A stretch of DNA of 64,000 nt from Fimbriiglobus ruber (GCF_002197845.1 NZ_NIDE01000019.1:1-64000); one strand, 5' to 3'; numbered from the stretch's first letter, positions 17,758 to 26,349 are shown. Numbers and translations are program-made. Notes: a model not told the origin generated them from the letters alone.

Positions 17758-19656
17758 ATGAAAGCAACGACAATCACGGCGGCACTAGTGTTTGTGGCCG
17801 TGGCAGCGGGTGTGTCGATCTCCCAACCGCCGCCCGGCGGACCGAGGGGACCGATGGGCAAGGAAAAGGGGCCGCCGCGGTTTGAACTCGGTCGCGTCTT
17901 CCCGCCGCCGCTGCGCGAGGAACTGGAACTGACGCCGGAGCAGGAAAAAGAACTGGAGGCGATCGAGAAAGATGTCAAAGCACGCTTGAACAAACTCCTC
18001 ACGCCGGCCCAGAAGAAGACGGCCGAGAGCTTCCGCCCACGCGGTCCGGGTGGCCCGGGCGGTGGTCCAGGTGGCCCCGGTGGCCCCGGCGGTCCGGGTG
18101 GACCGAGCGGACCCGAGCGGCCGCCTATTGAGTCTGCTCCCGAACCCGCGTCGGACGGGAAGGGGACGGCTCGCTTGATCACCAGAGGCTCACTCAAGCC
18201 GGTAGGCGACGCCGGCTCACCATTCGTTTTGAACGGGGATGCGATCGCCGGCCGGCTCGGGAATCCGCGCCAGGAGTATTCGGGGTCCGGCGTCCGGCTC
18301 CTATCAGGTGAGGATATCAACAAAGACGGCACCAAAGCCGGCAACCTTGACTGCACGCTGAAGGGCGTGAGCGCCAATCAGGGCCGATGGTATCGCGTCT
18401 GCGTCCGCGGACTCGCCCAGGACGGCTTTGCCGTCGATCAAGATGACCTGTACGTGGATGTCGAGTTCTTCAAGGATGGCGGCAAGAACACGCTCGACCA
18501 CATCAAGAAGTCGATTTACACCCAGGTCGAACGTGCCCGCAAAGACTTGGCCGACGCCGGCACGAACCGCAGCCTGGGGCTGGCTACCTGGCGCGACTAC
18601 ACGCTCGACGTCCGCACGCCGTTCCCCGAGGTCGACACGCTTCGCGTCAGCGTGGGCTTTGGCCACGGGAACGGGAAAGCGCAAAACTCCGAATTCTGGG
18701 TCAGTGAAGTCGAGGTTTCTCCGATCCCCGATCCCGCGGACTACGCGCCGCCGACCAAGCCGGGGGCCGGGAAGAGTCCGGCCGCTCTGAAGACGCTGAC
18801 CAAACTCGGCGGCAGGTGGTACTACGACCCGCGCGGCGGCGACCGCGAACCGCCGAAACAATTCGACCACACCAACGTCGACCGGCTCTACTATCTCTCC
18901 GACCGGCTGGAAACGCCGTTTGTCGGTAACACATCCGCGTGGCTGCGGCGGGGCTTTTACGACGTTAACGGCCGTCTCGTCGAGAAGGACCAGTTCGTCC
19001 CGGATTCGGTGACGATCTCGTTCACCGATAAGCACCTCGTCATGAAGTCGAAGAACCTGCCGAACCACCCGACGGCCGTCTTCCCGGACCGGACCCGGTT
19101 CATCGACGGCAACCCGAACTCCATTCGCGAACAACGAAACACCTGGTACATCCCGCTGGAACCGAAGGAGAACCCCCGGCACGTCGCGATGACGATGGAA
19201 AACAAGGGCGGGCTGCCGATGGGTCCGATCGGCGTCGCGACGAACGGCGTCGTCTTCTTCAACCCGTTCGACCACATTGCGGAAGCGGACGCGGTCTGGC
19301 GGCTCGACCGCTGCTGCGGCCACCCGAGCCCGTTCCAGGACTACCACTATCACAAGTACCCGGTGTGCGTGAACACGCCCTGGGCAGACGACGGTACCGC
19401 CCACTCGCCGCTGATCGGCTTCGCGTTCGACGGCTTCCCCGTCTACGGTCCTTACGAGTCCGCGGGCGTGCTGGCCAAGGACGCGACGGGAAACCCACTC
19501 AACGAGTTTAACCTGCATCAGGACGAGGCCCGCGGCCCGCACTACCACGTCACACCCGGAAAGTTCCCGCACATCCTGGGTGGCTATTGGGGCAGTGTCG
19601 AAACCAAAAATCGACAGGGCAAGAAAGGGCCACACCGTCCCCCTGGGGCGGAGTAA
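17758..19656 (+). CDS. Secreted YHYH-domain protein with collagen-like Gly-Pro segment
   Basis: The ATG at 17758 starts a signal peptide (MKATTITAALVFVAVAAGVSIS). A helical segment follows (REELELTPEQEKELEAIEKDVKARLNKLLTPAQKKTAE), similar to the Spy/LTXXQ-like helices seen in planctomycete proteins, and then a collagen-like run of GPGG repeats at about residues 95-120. Residues 140-335 look like a beta-sandwich carbohydrate-binding-type domain. From about residue 350 the YHYH domain begins, with LPNHPTAVFPD, and the hallmark CCGHPSPFQDYHYHKYPVC, plus GFAFDGFPVYGPY and GPHYHVT. The histidine and cysteine clusters suggest metal binding; function of the family is not established. The protein (632 aa) is probably exported. 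Its stop codon lies inside the left arm of the palindromic repeat at 19653-19769. Confidence 0.92.
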   Translation: MKATTITAALVFVAVAAGVSISQPPPGGPRGPMGKEKGPPRFELGRVFPPPLREELELTPEQEKELEAIEKDVKARLNKLLTPAQKKTAESFRPRGPGGPGGGPGGPGGPGGPGGPSGPERPPIESAPEPASDGKGTARLITRGSLKPVGDAGSPFVLNGDAIAGRLGNPRQEYSGSGVRLLSGEDINKDGTKAGNLDCTLKGVSANQGRWYRVCVRGLAQDGFAVDQDDLYVDVEFFKDGGKNTLDHIKKSIYTQVERARKDLADAGTNRSLGLATWRDYTLDVRTPFPEVDTLRVSVGFGHGNGKAQNSEFWVSEVEVSPIPDPADYAPPTKPGAGKSPAALKTLTKLGGRWYYDPRGGDREPPKQFDHTNVDRLYYLSDRLETPFVGNTSAWLRRGFYDVNGRLVEKDQFVPDSVTISFTDKHLVMKSKNLPNHPTAVFPDRTRFIDGNPNSIREQRNTWYIPLEPKENPRHVAMTMENKGGLPMGPIGVATNGVVFFNPFDHIAEADAVWRLDRCCGHPSPFQDYHYHKYPVCVNTPWADDGTAHSPLIGFAFDGFPVYGPYESAGVLAKDATGNPLNEFNLHQDEARGPHYHVTPGKFPHILGGYWGSVETKNRQGKKGPHRPPGAE

Positions 19657-19769
19657 GATTTTTCGCCGCAGATGAACGCAGATGAACACGGATCAGACGA
19701 CCAGAAAAGACAAATCCGTCGATTTCTGTTTTGATCTGATCCGTGTTCATCTGCGGCGAAAAATCTTAC
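19653..19769. repeat. Palindromic intergenic element (family copy 1) between convergent genes
   Basis: The sequence GTAAGATTTTTCGCCGCAG at 19653 is exactly mirrored at 19751-19769, and GATGAACACGGATCAGA pairs with TCTGATCCGTGTTCATC on the right. The left arm carries an extra ten bases, a tandem repeat of GATGAACGCA. The stop codons of both neighbouring genes (TAA at 19654-19656 and, on the minus strand, at 19766-19768) lie in the arm tips. The same core, GCCGCAGAT..ACGCAGATGAAC.CGGATCAGA, occurs in the element at 37420-37532. It may double as a bidirectional terminator. Confidence 0.85.
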
Positions 19770-21586
19770 TTCCACGAACTCGCTGCTTCCCCTTCGCGAA
19801 TACGCCAGTAACGATCGGCCACGAGCCCGTCGAATAGTTGTTCCGCGCCGCCCGGCCAGCGGATTGTCAGACGCCCCGGCTTCTCGACCGTGCCGAGGCC
19901 GAAAGTGATCCGCGGATCGTTCGTAGAGAGATAGCTTCCGCCGCCTTTGACGAACTGCGTGAGGCGGCGGCCGTTGGCTTCCAGCGTGAGAATCGTGCCC
20001 GTCAAATCCCGTCCCGACTTGCCGGCGATCGTAAGGCCGAGCCAGTGATTCCCAGCCCCGGCCGACGTCCCGGCCACGTTACGGAGTACGACCACCGGCT
20101 CGTTCTGGCGGCTGACGACGACGTCGGGCCAGCCGTCGTCATCCAGGTCGCCGACGGCGATCCCGCGGCCCACATGCTTCCCCTGGAAATACGAACCCGC
20201 ACTCGGGCCGACCTCACGGAATTGCCGCCGGCCTTCGCGTTCCTCGTTTCGCAACAGGACAGGTCGCTGCTTCATCGTCGTGCCGATCGGGTAACGGACA
20301 ACGTGCCCGTTGGAGATGATCAAGTCTTCCCAGCCGTCGCGATCGTAGTCGAAGAAGACAGTACCGAACCCGACGAATTGCTGGCCGAGCCGCCCGATGC
20401 CGGCCGCTTGCGTCGAGTACCTAAACTTGCCGCCGCCGAGGTTGCGGTAGAGGGCGTGCGACTCGTTCTGGAAGTTAGCCACGAACAGACTCGGTAAGCC
20501 AGTCCCGTCATAATCGGCGATGTCCGTTCCCATGCTGCCGTTGTACATCCCGTGATCGTCGACCGCGACGCCCGCAGTCAGGCCGATTTCGTCGAACGTC
20601 ATCCCGCCCTTGTTGCGGTAGAGAAATTTGTCGCCCGCGTCGTTCGCCACGAAAATGTCCGGCTTGCCATCGCCGTCCATGTCGGCGATGACGACGCCGA
20701 GTCCCTTGCCGTCGGATCGCAGGGGGGCCGTCGCGCTGATGTCTCGGAATGTGCCGTCGCCGTTGTTCTTGTACAGTCGATGGGGCAGGGGCGCGAACCG
20801 CTGGGGCGGACAGACGTCTCGCGGAACGGTCCGCGCGGCACCCGGGCAGACCGGGTCGTTCGCGAACGACCAGTCGACGTAGTAGCAGATGTAAAGATCA
20901 GGAAACCCGTCGCCGTCCAGGTCGCCCCAGGCGGCACTGCTGCTCCATCGCGTGTCGGTGAGCCCGGCCTTACTACTCACTTCCACGAAGCGCCGGCCGC
21001 CGTTCCCGTCCGTTTCGTTGTGGTAGAGGGCGACCCGCCCCCATCCGGTCACCAGCAGGTCCGGGAAGCCGTCCCGGTCGTAATCCGCGACGGCCGCGCC
21101 GTGGGTGTAGAAAAGCGGCCCGTCCAGACCGACGCGGGCGGTCACATCTTCAAACTTCATGCCCCCGAGGTTGCGGTAGAGCCGGCTGGGGGCTCCCCGA
21201 ATCTGGGGTGGTGAGTCGGCCGAGAAGCTGCCGCCGCCGGTCAGGAAGATGTCGAGTCGGCCGTCGCCGTCGTAGTCCAACAATGCGACGCCACCGCCCA
21301 ACGATTCCAGAATCGTGTACCGATCGGCTTCCTCACCGTTCCGGTAAGTGAAAGCAATTCCGGAGGGTCTGGTCACGTCCTCGAACACGGGCGGACCTGT
21401 CACTTCCTCGGGCTCTGGTGAAACAGTCGCGGGATCGGGAACGGTGACATCCGGCGTCGGTTGCGGGCGCTTCCAGAAAGAGTACGCGATGACGGCCGCG
21501 GAAATGGCGAGTAGCAGCAGGCCGAGCGCGACGACCGCGTAGCGGATGTGTCCCGCCGAGGTGCGGATCGGAGGCGGTGTTGTCAC
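19766..21586 (-). CDS. Membrane-anchored FG-GAP/VCBS protein with ASPIC/UnbV C-terminus
   Basis: I place the start at the GTG at 21586, which overlaps the TGA of the upstream TPR gene as GTGA; the open frame extends 36 codons further but only inside the TPR gene. One transmembrane helix lies near residues 15-37 (YAVVALGLLLLAISAAVIAYSF). A proline-rich linker leads to seven or more FG-GAP/VCBS repeats of the type LDYDGDGRLDIFLTGG, DYDRDGFPDLLVTGWG and VIADMDGDGKPDIFVAND, whose DxDxDG loops bind calcium in integrin-type propellers. The C-terminus (FVKGGGSYLSTNDPRITFGLG, LTIRWPGG) is the ASPIC/UnbV domain, as in CRTAC1-like proteins. The large extracytoplasmic propeller is anchored in the membrane. 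Ligand unknown. Confidence 0.93.
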   Translation of the reverse strand: MTTPPPIRTSAGHIRYAVVALGLLLLAISAAVIAYSFWKRPQPTPDVTVPDPATVSPEPEEVTGPPVFEDVTRPSGIAFTYRNGEEADRYTILESLGGGVALLDYDGDGRLDIFLTGGGSFSADSPPQIRGAPSRLYRNLGGMKFEDVTARVGLDGPLFYTHGAAVADYDRDGFPDLLVTGWGRVALYHNETDGNGGRRFVEVSSKAGLTDTRWSSSAAWGDLDGDGFPDLYICYYVDWSFANDPVCPGAARTVPRDVCPPQRFAPLPHRLYKNNGDGTFRDISATAPLRSDGKGLGVVIADMDGDGKPDIFVANDAGDKFLYRNKGGMTFDEIGLTAGVAVDDHGMYNGSMGTDIADYDGTGLPSLFVANFQNESHALYRNLGGGKFRYSTQAAGIGRLGQQFVGFGTVFFDYDRDGWEDLIISNGHVVRYPIGTTMKQRPVLLRNEEREGRRQFREVGPSAGSYFQGKHVGRGIAVGDLDDDGWPDVVVSRQNEPVVVLRNVAGTSAGAGNHWLGLTIAGKSGRDLTGTILTLEANGRRLTQFVKGGGSYLSTNDPRITFGLGTVEKPGRLTIRWPGGAEQLFDGLVADRYWRIREGEAASSWK

Positions 21587-22686
21587 GGTTTCTTCCCGAC
21601 GGGTTGAAGTCGGCTGAGCAACTCGTCTTCGATCCGTTTCACCTTGGCGAACTGGTCCCGGGCTTCGCCGTCGCGGCCGAGTTCGGACAGGCACCGGGCG
21701 AGGTGGACGTTCGCGTCCCGGGTGTTCGGGTTGATCGAGAGGGCTTGCCTGAGTCGCGTCTCAGCCTGAGCAAGCCGGCCGCGGTCCAGGTCCAGGGCTC
21801 CGGCTTCGGTCAGGACGGCCAGGTCTCGCGGGTTTTCGGTCGCCAACTGATCCAGGATCGCGCCGGCCTTGTCAATCTCCCCGAGTTGACGGCGGCAGCG
21901 GGCCATCCCTAACCGCACTTCGAGCGATTTCTGTCCGTCCCGTTCCAGTCTCTCGAACAGAGTCAGGGCTTCGCGAGGCTCTTCCCGCGTCAGGAATTGG
22001 GCCAACCGCAAGCGGGCGTCGTCGCGGGTCGGCATTTGCTCCAAAACCCGCCGGTAGTCCTCGGCAGCTTCGGGCATGCGACCGAGCCCTTCCAGACCTC
22101 TGCCGCGCAGGAACAGCGCCTCGGCTCGGTCTTCCGGCGACAGGGTGCCTTTCATCCAGAGGTCTGTGCAGGTGACGGCTTCGTTCGGGCGGTTGGCCGC
22201 CAGGCAGCCGACGGCGGCCGATTCGAGCATGAGCGGCGCGGTCGGGTGGTCGGGATGCGCCTGGCAAAATCGCAATACGCCGGCGTACGCACTCAAGTCG
22301 CCGGTTTGGGTCCGCCACATGTCACGTTCGAGTTCGGCCGGCACGCGACCACCGCCCGCGGTGGCGTAACGCTGGAGGTAGCGCTCGAAGGCGGTGCCGT
22401 CGCCCGCCCGGCGAGCCGTTTGCGCGGCCAGTAGCAACGCCTCGGCGTCGTCCGGATGGCCGGCGGAGTAGGCTTCGAGAGATCGGAGCGCCCCGGAGAA
22501 ATCGCGGGCGGTGATGGCTTCGCGAGCCCGTAACAACTGGGCCGTGCCCGATGACTCGACGTGTAAGTAATACGAGCCGATGCCGACGACGATCGCGCCG
22601 GCCGAGAGCAAGGCGAGGATTTTGGGGGAAGGTAAGCGCAAGAGATCGGGACCGGTGGATTCGTCGGGGCTTAACGGTATGAGCAT
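21583..22686 (-). CDS. Membrane-anchored TPR protein
   Basis: The likely start is the ATG at 22686 (MLIPLSPDESTGPDLL); a start ten codons earlier is possible, and neither has a clear ribosome-binding site. A single membrane segment (ILALLSAGAIVVGIGSYYL, about residues 23-41) is followed by a chain of tetratricopeptide-like helical pairs: AREAITARDFSGALRSLEAY, AEALFLRGRGLEGLGRMPEAAEDYRRVLEQMP and AETRLRQALSINPNTRDANVHLARCLSELG. It is translationally coupled through GTGA to the UnbV/FG-GAP gene. In planctomycetes these two families often sit together; a shared envelope complex is an inference. Confidence 0.9.
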   Translation of the reverse strand: MLIPLSPDESTGPDLLRLPSPKILALLSAGAIVVGIGSYYLHVESSGTAQLLRAREAITARDFSGALRSLEAYSAGHPDDAEALLLAAQTARRAGDGTAFERYLQRYATAGGGRVPAELERDMWRTQTGDLSAYAGVLRFCQAHPDHPTAPLMLESAAVGCLAANRPNEAVTCTDLWMKGTLSPEDRAEALFLRGRGLEGLGRMPEAAEDYRRVLEQMPTRDDARLRLAQFLTREEPREALTLFERLERDGQKSLEVRLGMARCRRQLGEIDKAGAILDQLATENPRDLAVLTEAGALDLDRGRLAQAETRLRQALSINPNTRDANVHLARCLSELGRDGEARDQFAKVKRIEDELLSRLQPVGKKP

Positions 22687-22734
22687 TATTACACCGCTCT
22701 GCCGTCCGCCCGTCAACCGGATCGAGGTGTCCCG

Positions 22735-23166
22735 CTAATCCGCGAGTGGAATGTCAAATTGCTGGGTTCCGTCTCGAACTTCAAAACTCAGCCCGGAGGA
22801 TTGTGGTTTCGCGAATTTGACCGGGATGTAAACGGGGATCGGGCGGTTCGGCGGCGGCGTCCTTGGAGTTTGGCCGGGTAACGGTTTGGCCGGTGCGACG
22901 ACGGAAACCGTGTATTTTCCCAGCAGGATTTCCGTCATGCGGTACGTTCCGTCCCGGCCGATCAGAGCGAGGCATGGCTGCTCCGTCGGGGCACTTTCCG
23001 GGTAAAACGCGACCTCGCCCGTGGTCAACGTCTTGCCCTGGTAAGAGACGGTGCCGGTCACGAACGCCCGCGGCGGGCCGGATTTTTGGCACCCGGTTGC
23101 GGCAACCGCGAGACCGACCAGAACGGCACCGCCGACTGCTTGGCGAAACATGCTGAAGAGATTCAT
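22735..23166 (-). CDS. Small lipoprotein with transthyretin/carboxypeptidase-regulatory-like domain
   Basis: The start is set at the ATG at 23166 because it gives a lipoprotein leader, MNLFSMFRQAVGGAVLVGLAVAATGC, with lipid attachment at Cys26; the frame is open further upstream without plausible starts. The mature part of about 118 residues has the pattern VTGTVSYQGKTLTTGEVAFYPE ... GRDGTYRMTEILLGKYTVSV, a beta-sandwich common in planctomycete lipoproteins. No enzyme motif is present. It follows a DUF1559 gene after a 12-bp hairpin, the same arrangement as the DUF1559/lipoprotein pair at 63197-64000. Confidence 0.88.
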   Translation of the reverse strand: MNLFSMFRQAVGGAVLVGLAVAATGCQKSGPPRAFVTGTVSYQGKTLTTGEVAFYPESAPTEQPCLALIGRDGTYRMTEILLGKYTVSVVAPAKPLPGQTPRTPPPNRPIPVYIPVKFAKPQSSGLSFEVRDGTQQFDIPLAD

Positions 23167-23203
23167 GGGCTCGACGGGCGTATGGTGTGGGGTTCGTGAA
23201 AAC

Positions 23204-23230
23204 GCCGCCGCGTGATGTTCACGCGGCGGC
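23204..23230 (-). terminator. 12-bp hairpin between DUF1559 and lipoprotein genes
   Basis: The arms GCCGCCGCGTGA (23204-23215) and TCACGCGGCGGC (23219-23230) pair perfectly around a three-base loop. It lies 23 bases after the DUF1559 stop codon. It could attenuate read-through into the lipoprotein gene and so set the ratio of the two products. Confidence 0.7.
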
Positions 23231-23252
23231 ATCATTCGATCGTGAGTGGACA

Positions 23253-24230
23253 TCAATACAAGTCGGACGGGAGAACCTGACCGTCCGCGGGGTTGCAGAG
23301 CAGCGTCCACGACGCATCAGTGACGCTACTGTTCAGAGCCCGAATACTGCCGTCGGCCATACCGATCTGGACCACGCCGCCGGAGACGCTGTGCATCTTC
23401 GTCGACGTGCAGTTGGTGGGGTTCGTGGTGAATTCCGGCCGCCCGTAACGACTGAACAAGAACGGCATCAGGCCGGCGCCGAAGAAGTAGTTGTTGCCCA
23501 TCCAGAGGTTGTTCGCTACGGTCGAACCCCAGATGGTGTCCGGGCAGAGGCCGAACCGCTCGGAAAACATGAGCGTGTTGGAGGTGCCGTCAGTGATCGT
23601 GATAAGCTTGCAAGATTGATACCAGTTGTAATCGACGACGTTGTACATCGTGGCCGTGCTGGGGTTGTACGTCTCGTCTTGTCGGCCGAAGACTTCAAAG
23701 TTGGCGGCGTAGCTGGCCAGCGCGTAGTTCAGGGTCGTGGGAACGCCGTACCAGCCGCTCATAATCGGGTTGGTGGCCTGCATCCCGCTCGGATCGGCCG
23801 GGGCGTAATACGTTTTGACGACTTGCTCGACCGGCACGCCGCCGTTCACGATGTTTCCGAACATCGTGTCGCCCGTATTGGTGTACAGGATATTGTAAAG
23901 GTTCGCCTGTTCGATGTACGGCAGGATCAGTTTGAAAAGAGTCGAGTCGCCGCTGACCGGCAGCGGTTGCGTGCATTTGGGATAGCCCGCGGACGTGTTC
24001 ACCCAGTTCGGCGCGTACGCCGCGGGTAGCACCTGATAGGTGTCGTGGTAGTTGTGCGTGGCCAGCGCCATTTGCTTCAAGTTGTTGGCGCTTTGACTCC
24101 GGGCGGCGGCGGCCCGAACTTTCTGAACGGCGGGCAGGAGCAGGCCGATCAGAATCGCGATAATCGCAATCACGACCAACAGTTCGATCAGCGTGAACGC
24201 GCGGCGCGCGGTGACTCGATAGGTATTCAC
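23253..24230 (-). CDS. DUF1559 prepilin-like protein
   Basis: The start is placed at the GTG at 24230 ([10 protein letters not shown]), five bases after a GGGA. The N-terminus has the type IV prepilin processing and hydrophobic motif [20 protein letters not shown], followed by [31 protein letters not shown], the DUF1559 signature. The globular region contains [11 protein letters not shown] and the family C-terminus with [28 protein letters not shown]. Length (325 aa) is typical. Planctomycete genomes carry many DUF1559 copies; the proteins are thought to be exported pseudopilin-like subunits, role unknown. Confidence 0.95.
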   Translation of the reverse strand: MNTYRVTARRAFTLIELLVVIAIIAILIGLLLPAVQKVRAAAARSQSANNLKQMALATHNYHDTYQVLPAAYAPNWVNTSAGYPKCTQPLPVSGDSTLFKLILPYIEQANLYNILYTNTGDTMFGNIVNGGVPVEQVVKTYYAPADPSGMQATNPIMSGWYGVPTTLNYALASYAANFEVFGRQDETYNPSTATMYNVVDYNWYQSCKLITITDGTSNTLMFSERFGLCPDTIWGSTVANNLWMGNNYFFGAGLMPFLFSRYGRPEFTTNPTNCTSTKMHSVSGGVVQIGMADGSIRALNSSVTDASWTLLCNPADGQVLPSDLY

Positions 24231-24409
24231 TTCATTCCCTTTAGACAATACTGTTGCCGGCTCGCGCGTGAAGTGGAGAGGGCACGCGGGTGGTAGGCTC
24301 AAAAGCAGTATGCGCCCACCGGCCCGAAACGGACGCGCGAGGGGAAATTATTTTTGACCGGGTGAAGGGGTCACAGCTTTCAAATCGAGCTGACGACTCC
24401 AATGAAAAA

Positions 24410-24432
24410 ATCCCAGGACAGCGTCCTGGGAT
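24410..24432 (-). terminator. Classical rho-independent terminator after the nucleotidyltransferase gene
   Basis: On the minus strand ATCCCAGGAC (24432-24423) pairs with GTCCTGGGAT (24419-24410) around a three-base loop, and is followed by a run of T (TTTTTTCATT, 24410-24401). It lies about 40 bases after the stop codon of the rmlA-like gene and is the clearest intrinsic terminator in the window. Confidence 0.88.
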
Positions 24433-24470
24433 TAAGGCAGCGTGGGAAGTCATTTTGCAGATGTCAGATA

Positions 24471-25199
24471 TTAAAACCGCGGCGGGTCTTTCCGCACCAA
24501 TTCGTTGGCCACGTCGAGCGAGTCGAGCGTCCCCGCGTCCGTCCAGTACCCGTCGAGGACGCTGTAGCCCATCCGGCCTTGCTTGAGGTAGTAGTTATTG
24601 ACGTCGGTGATTTCGAGTTCGCCGCGGCCCGACGGCTTCAGGGTTTTGATGATGTTGAAGACGTCCGGCGGGTAAATGTAGATGCCGACGACGGCGAAGT
24701 TGCTCTTCGGGTCTTTCGGCTTCTCCTCGATGCTGACGACCTGATCGCCCTTCAGTTCCGCTACACCGTACCGTCCCGGGTCGGGAACTTCTTTGAGCCC
24801 GATCCACGCCCAGTCGGACCGGCTGTTCGCCTTTTCCAAGAAGGGAACGAGCGGGGCGCGGAAGATGTTATCCCCGAGTAGAACGCAGGCCCGACTACCC
24901 GTGCAGAAATGTTCCGCGAGCCCGAGCGCCTGGGCGATCCCGCCGGCCTCGTCCTGCACCCGGTAGGTCAGGCGACAGCCGTGAGACGTTCCGGAGCCGA
25001 GCAATTCGACGAAATCGCCCATGTGCTCGGTGCCCGAGACGAGCAGGATTTCACTCATCCCCGCACCGATCAGCTTTTTGAGCGGGTGGTAGACCATCGG
25101 GTACGGGCCGACCGGGAGCAGGTGCTTGTTGGTCACCTTGGTCAATTCCCCGAGCCGGGTTCCCTTCCCGCCGGCCAGGATCACTCCGCGGATGCTCAT
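24471..25199 (-). CDS. rmlA: Glucose-1-phosphate thymidylyltransferase-like nucleotidyltransferase, short RmlA form
   Basis: The ATG at 25199 has GGAGAG five bases upstream. The protein opens with the nucleotide-binding signature GVILAGGKGTRLGELTKVTNKHLLPV, followed by YPMVYHPL, VQDEAGGIAQALGLAE and LLGDNIF, which match the RmlA/RfbA sugar-nucleotide pyrophosphorylase family. The conserved Lys in EEKPKDPKSNFAVVGIYIYP and the WTDAGTLDSL ending are present. At 242 residues it matches the shorter form of the family. The reaction is expected to be dTTP + glucose-1-phosphate to dTDP-glucose, feeding the neighbouring RmlB; other sugar specificities cannot be excluded. It is probably co-transcribed with rmlB, whose stop is 137 bases upstream. 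Confidence 0.9.
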   Translation of the reverse strand: MSIRGVILAGGKGTRLGELTKVTNKHLLPVGPYPMVYHPLKKLIGAGMSEILLVSGTEHMGDFVELLGSGTSHGCRLTYRVQDEAGGIAQALGLAEHFCTGSRACVLLGDNIFRAPLVPFLEKANSRSDWAWIGLKEVPDPGRYGVAELKGDQVVSIEEKPKDPKSNFAVVGIYIYPPDVFNIIKTLKPSGRGELEITDVNNYYLKQGRMGYSVLDGYWTDAGTLDSLDVANELVRKDPPRF

Positions 25200-25335
25200 C
25201 GACTCTCTCCGAAAGGCGGGCAATGCGATTGCCGCAACGGCTTGACGGGGAATGCGTTAATACGGCCGACGCCGCTCGACCACTTTTACGCTCTTGCGGC
25301 ACCGGGCGCACACGTCGGAGTCGCTATACCGCACC

Positions 25336-26349
25336 TTACTTGATTTGCCCATACTGCTTTTCGTAGTACTTGAGATATTCTTTATTCCGAATGTTCGCCA
25401 CCCATTCGGCGTTCGCCTTGTACCAGTCGATTGTCTCCTTCAGACCTTGCTCGAACGTGACGCGGCGGGTCCACCCGAGTTCCTGCTCGGCCTTCGTGCA
25501 ATCGATCGCGTATCGCCGGTCGTGCCCGGGCCGGTCCTGCACATAGCGGATCAGTGTTCGGGGCTTGCCGAGCAGGTCGATGAGCAGGTGCGTCAGTTCC
25601 AGGTTCGGCTTCTCGCAGCGGCCGCCGAAGTTGTAGACCTCGCCGGCCCGCCCCTTGCGCCACGCGGCTTCGACGCCGGTGCAGTGGTCCAGAACGTGAA
25701 TCCAGTCGCGGATTTGCATGCCGTCGCCGTAGACCGGGACCGGGATGTCTTGCATCAAGTTCGTTACGAACAGCGGGATGAGCTTTTCGGGGAACTGGTA
25801 CGGGCCGTAGTTGTTCGAGCAGCGGGTGATGACCGCCGGCATGCCGAAGGTGTGGTGGTACGCTTTGACGAGTAGGTCCGCACCCGTTTTGCTGGCCGAA
25901 TAGGGGCTGCTCGGGTCGAGCGGCGTTTGCTCGGTGAAGGCTCCAGTTGGGCCGAGGCTACCGTAGACCTCGTCTGTCGACACCTGCACGTACTTCGTGA
26001 CTTTAAACTCGCGGGCGGCGTCCAGCAGGATTTGCGTGCCGATGATGTTCGTATGGACGAACGGGCCGGAATCGAGAATGCTCCGGTCGACGTGGCTTTC
26101 CGCGGCGAAGTTGATGACATCCGTGACGCCCGCCCCGATGGCCGCGCGGACGGCGTCGCGGTCGGTGATGTCGCCCTTGATGAACTTGTACCGCGGGTGG
26201 CCGGTCGTGTCCGCGAGGTTGGCAAGGTTGCCGGCGTAGGTCAGGCAGTCGAAGTTCACGACGTGGACGCCCGGGTCGGACTGCAACAGGTGGCGAATGA
26301 AATTCGAGCCGATGAACCCACACCCGCCGGTCACCAGAACAGTCGTCAT
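25336..26349 (-). CDS. rmlB: dTDP-glucose 4,6-dehydratase
   Basis: The ATG at 26349 (MTTVLVTGG) is preferred to an earlier frame start. The Rossmann glycine motif TGGCGFIGSNFIRHLL, NFDCLTYAGNLANL, the catalytic STDEVYGSLG and YSASK (Tyr and Lys of the SDR triad), and NNYGPYQFPEKLIPLF are all diagnostic of RmlB. The C-terminal half has QIRDWIHVLDHC and GHDRRYAIDCTKAEQELGW. The enzyme converts dTDP-glucose to dTDP-4-keto-6-deoxyglucose with bound NAD in the cytoplasm. Only the first two steps of dTDP-deoxysugar synthesis are encoded here; no rmlC or rmlD is seen, although a DegT aminotransferase at 45921 could use a keto sugar product. Confidence 0.95.
   Translation of the reverse strand: MTTVLVTGGCGFIGSNFIRHLLQSDPGVHVVNFDCLTYAGNLANLADTTGHPRYKFIKGDITDRDAVRAAIGAGVTDVINFAAESHVDRSILDSGPFVHTNIIGTQILLDAAREFKVTKYVQVSTDEVYGSLGPTGAFTEQTPLDPSSPYSASKTGADLLVKAYHHTFGMPAVITRCSNNYGPYQFPEKLIPLFVTNLMQDIPVPVYGDGMQIRDWIHVLDHCTGVEAAWRKGRAGEVYNFGGRCEKPNLELTHLLIDLLGKPRTLIRYVQDRPGHDRRYAIDCTKAEQELGWTRRVTFEQGLKETIDWYKANAEWVANIRNKEYLKYYEKQYGQIK

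Noticed and set aside
17520-18377. Minus-strand frame with a collagen-like GPPGPPGPP run
   Set aside because: It is the mirror of the GPGG run of the YHYH gene. The plus strand has a signal peptide and the YHYH motif.
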